A program made the translations under genes and the position numbers. This document shows, one piece after another, positions 63,986-64,000 of a stretch of 64,000 nt of DNA. The stretch is from contig NZ_LGIC01000020.1 in the NCBI RefSeq assembly GCF_001294535.1, positions 1 through 64,000 on the forward strand. The letters are read 5' to 3'. Position 1 is the first letter of the stretch. Each line of letters begins with the position of its first letter. Source of the DNA: Cypionkella psychrotolerans (GTDB lineage: Bacteria > Pseudomonadota > Alphaproteobacteria > Rhodobacterales > Rhodobacteraceae). A model generated the notes under the pieces. The model was not told where the DNA came from and did no database searches. It saw only the letters and a program-made list of their open reading frames with translations.

Positions 63986-64000
63986 ATTGGTAACTCCTGA

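Overview
The window reads as a GC-rich alphaproteobacterial accessory region, most likely from a Rhodobacterales (Roseobacter-group) bacterium. Support comes from the family make-up, from a perfect FnrL-type box (TTGAT-N4-ATCAA), from Crp/Fnr regulators with a typical alphaproteobacterial recognition helix, and from the dense ATGA-coupled operons. No rRNA, tRNA, CRISPR array or recognisable transposase was seen. A striking number of genes are broken by frameshifts, stops or large deletions. Some are old fossils; others are single-base lesions that could be real decay or sequence error.

Region 1 (1-38 kb) is a copper and envelope island. It contains: an EF-hand protein, a DUF302 protein and an MFS exporter; an oleate hydratase fossil; an ATP-grasp protein and PPK2; a minus-strand run of a small secreted protein, two tandem ECF sigma factors with Cys-motif tails, a Cys-rich peptide, a gutted P1B ATPase and a frameshifted beta-propeller protein; a plus-strand run of SRPBCC, DUF2933, an ICMT-like methyltransferase, DUF6629, a multicopper oxidase and TlpA; a frameshifted copper ATPase coupled to a DsbA-like protein; fossils of a nuclease-like protein and a sialidase-like protein; an operon of L,D-transpeptidase, several cytochromes c and a PBP2; and an apparently intact CueR circuit (copA-cueR diverging from copZ-DUF305) with two MerR-type promoters having 19-bp spacers.

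Region 2 (34.4-64 kb) is a carbon and energy module. One minus-strand operon carries HAD, acetate kinase, phosphoketolase and class I aldolase. A plus-strand operon carries 6-phosphogluconate dehydrogenase, G6P dehydrogenase, HAD, phosphoglucomutase, a GH94-type (NdvB-like) beta-glucan phosphorylase and a GH144-like endo-glucanase. Together they outline a route from beta-1,2-glucan to glucose 1-phosphate, glucose 6-phosphate, pentose phosphate, acetyl phosphate and finally acetate plus ATP. The same region holds a P1B ATPase with an unusual CPD membrane motif, a stand-alone Cys-less HMA protein, a PRC-barrel protein, a zinc alcohol dehydrogenase, and truncated epimerase and galU copies.

Two paralogous Crp/Fnr regulators each sit back-to-back with a paralogous small protein ending in GGNSVRRP. 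A recurring 14-bp palindrome (ideal CTGAT-N4-ATCAG) lies between both divergent pairs, 34 bp before the phosphoketolase operon, and upstream of the PRC-barrel, alcohol dehydrogenase and gnd genes. This suggests that the two duplicated regulators control the whole carbon module, plausibly in response to oxygen, redox or energy state.
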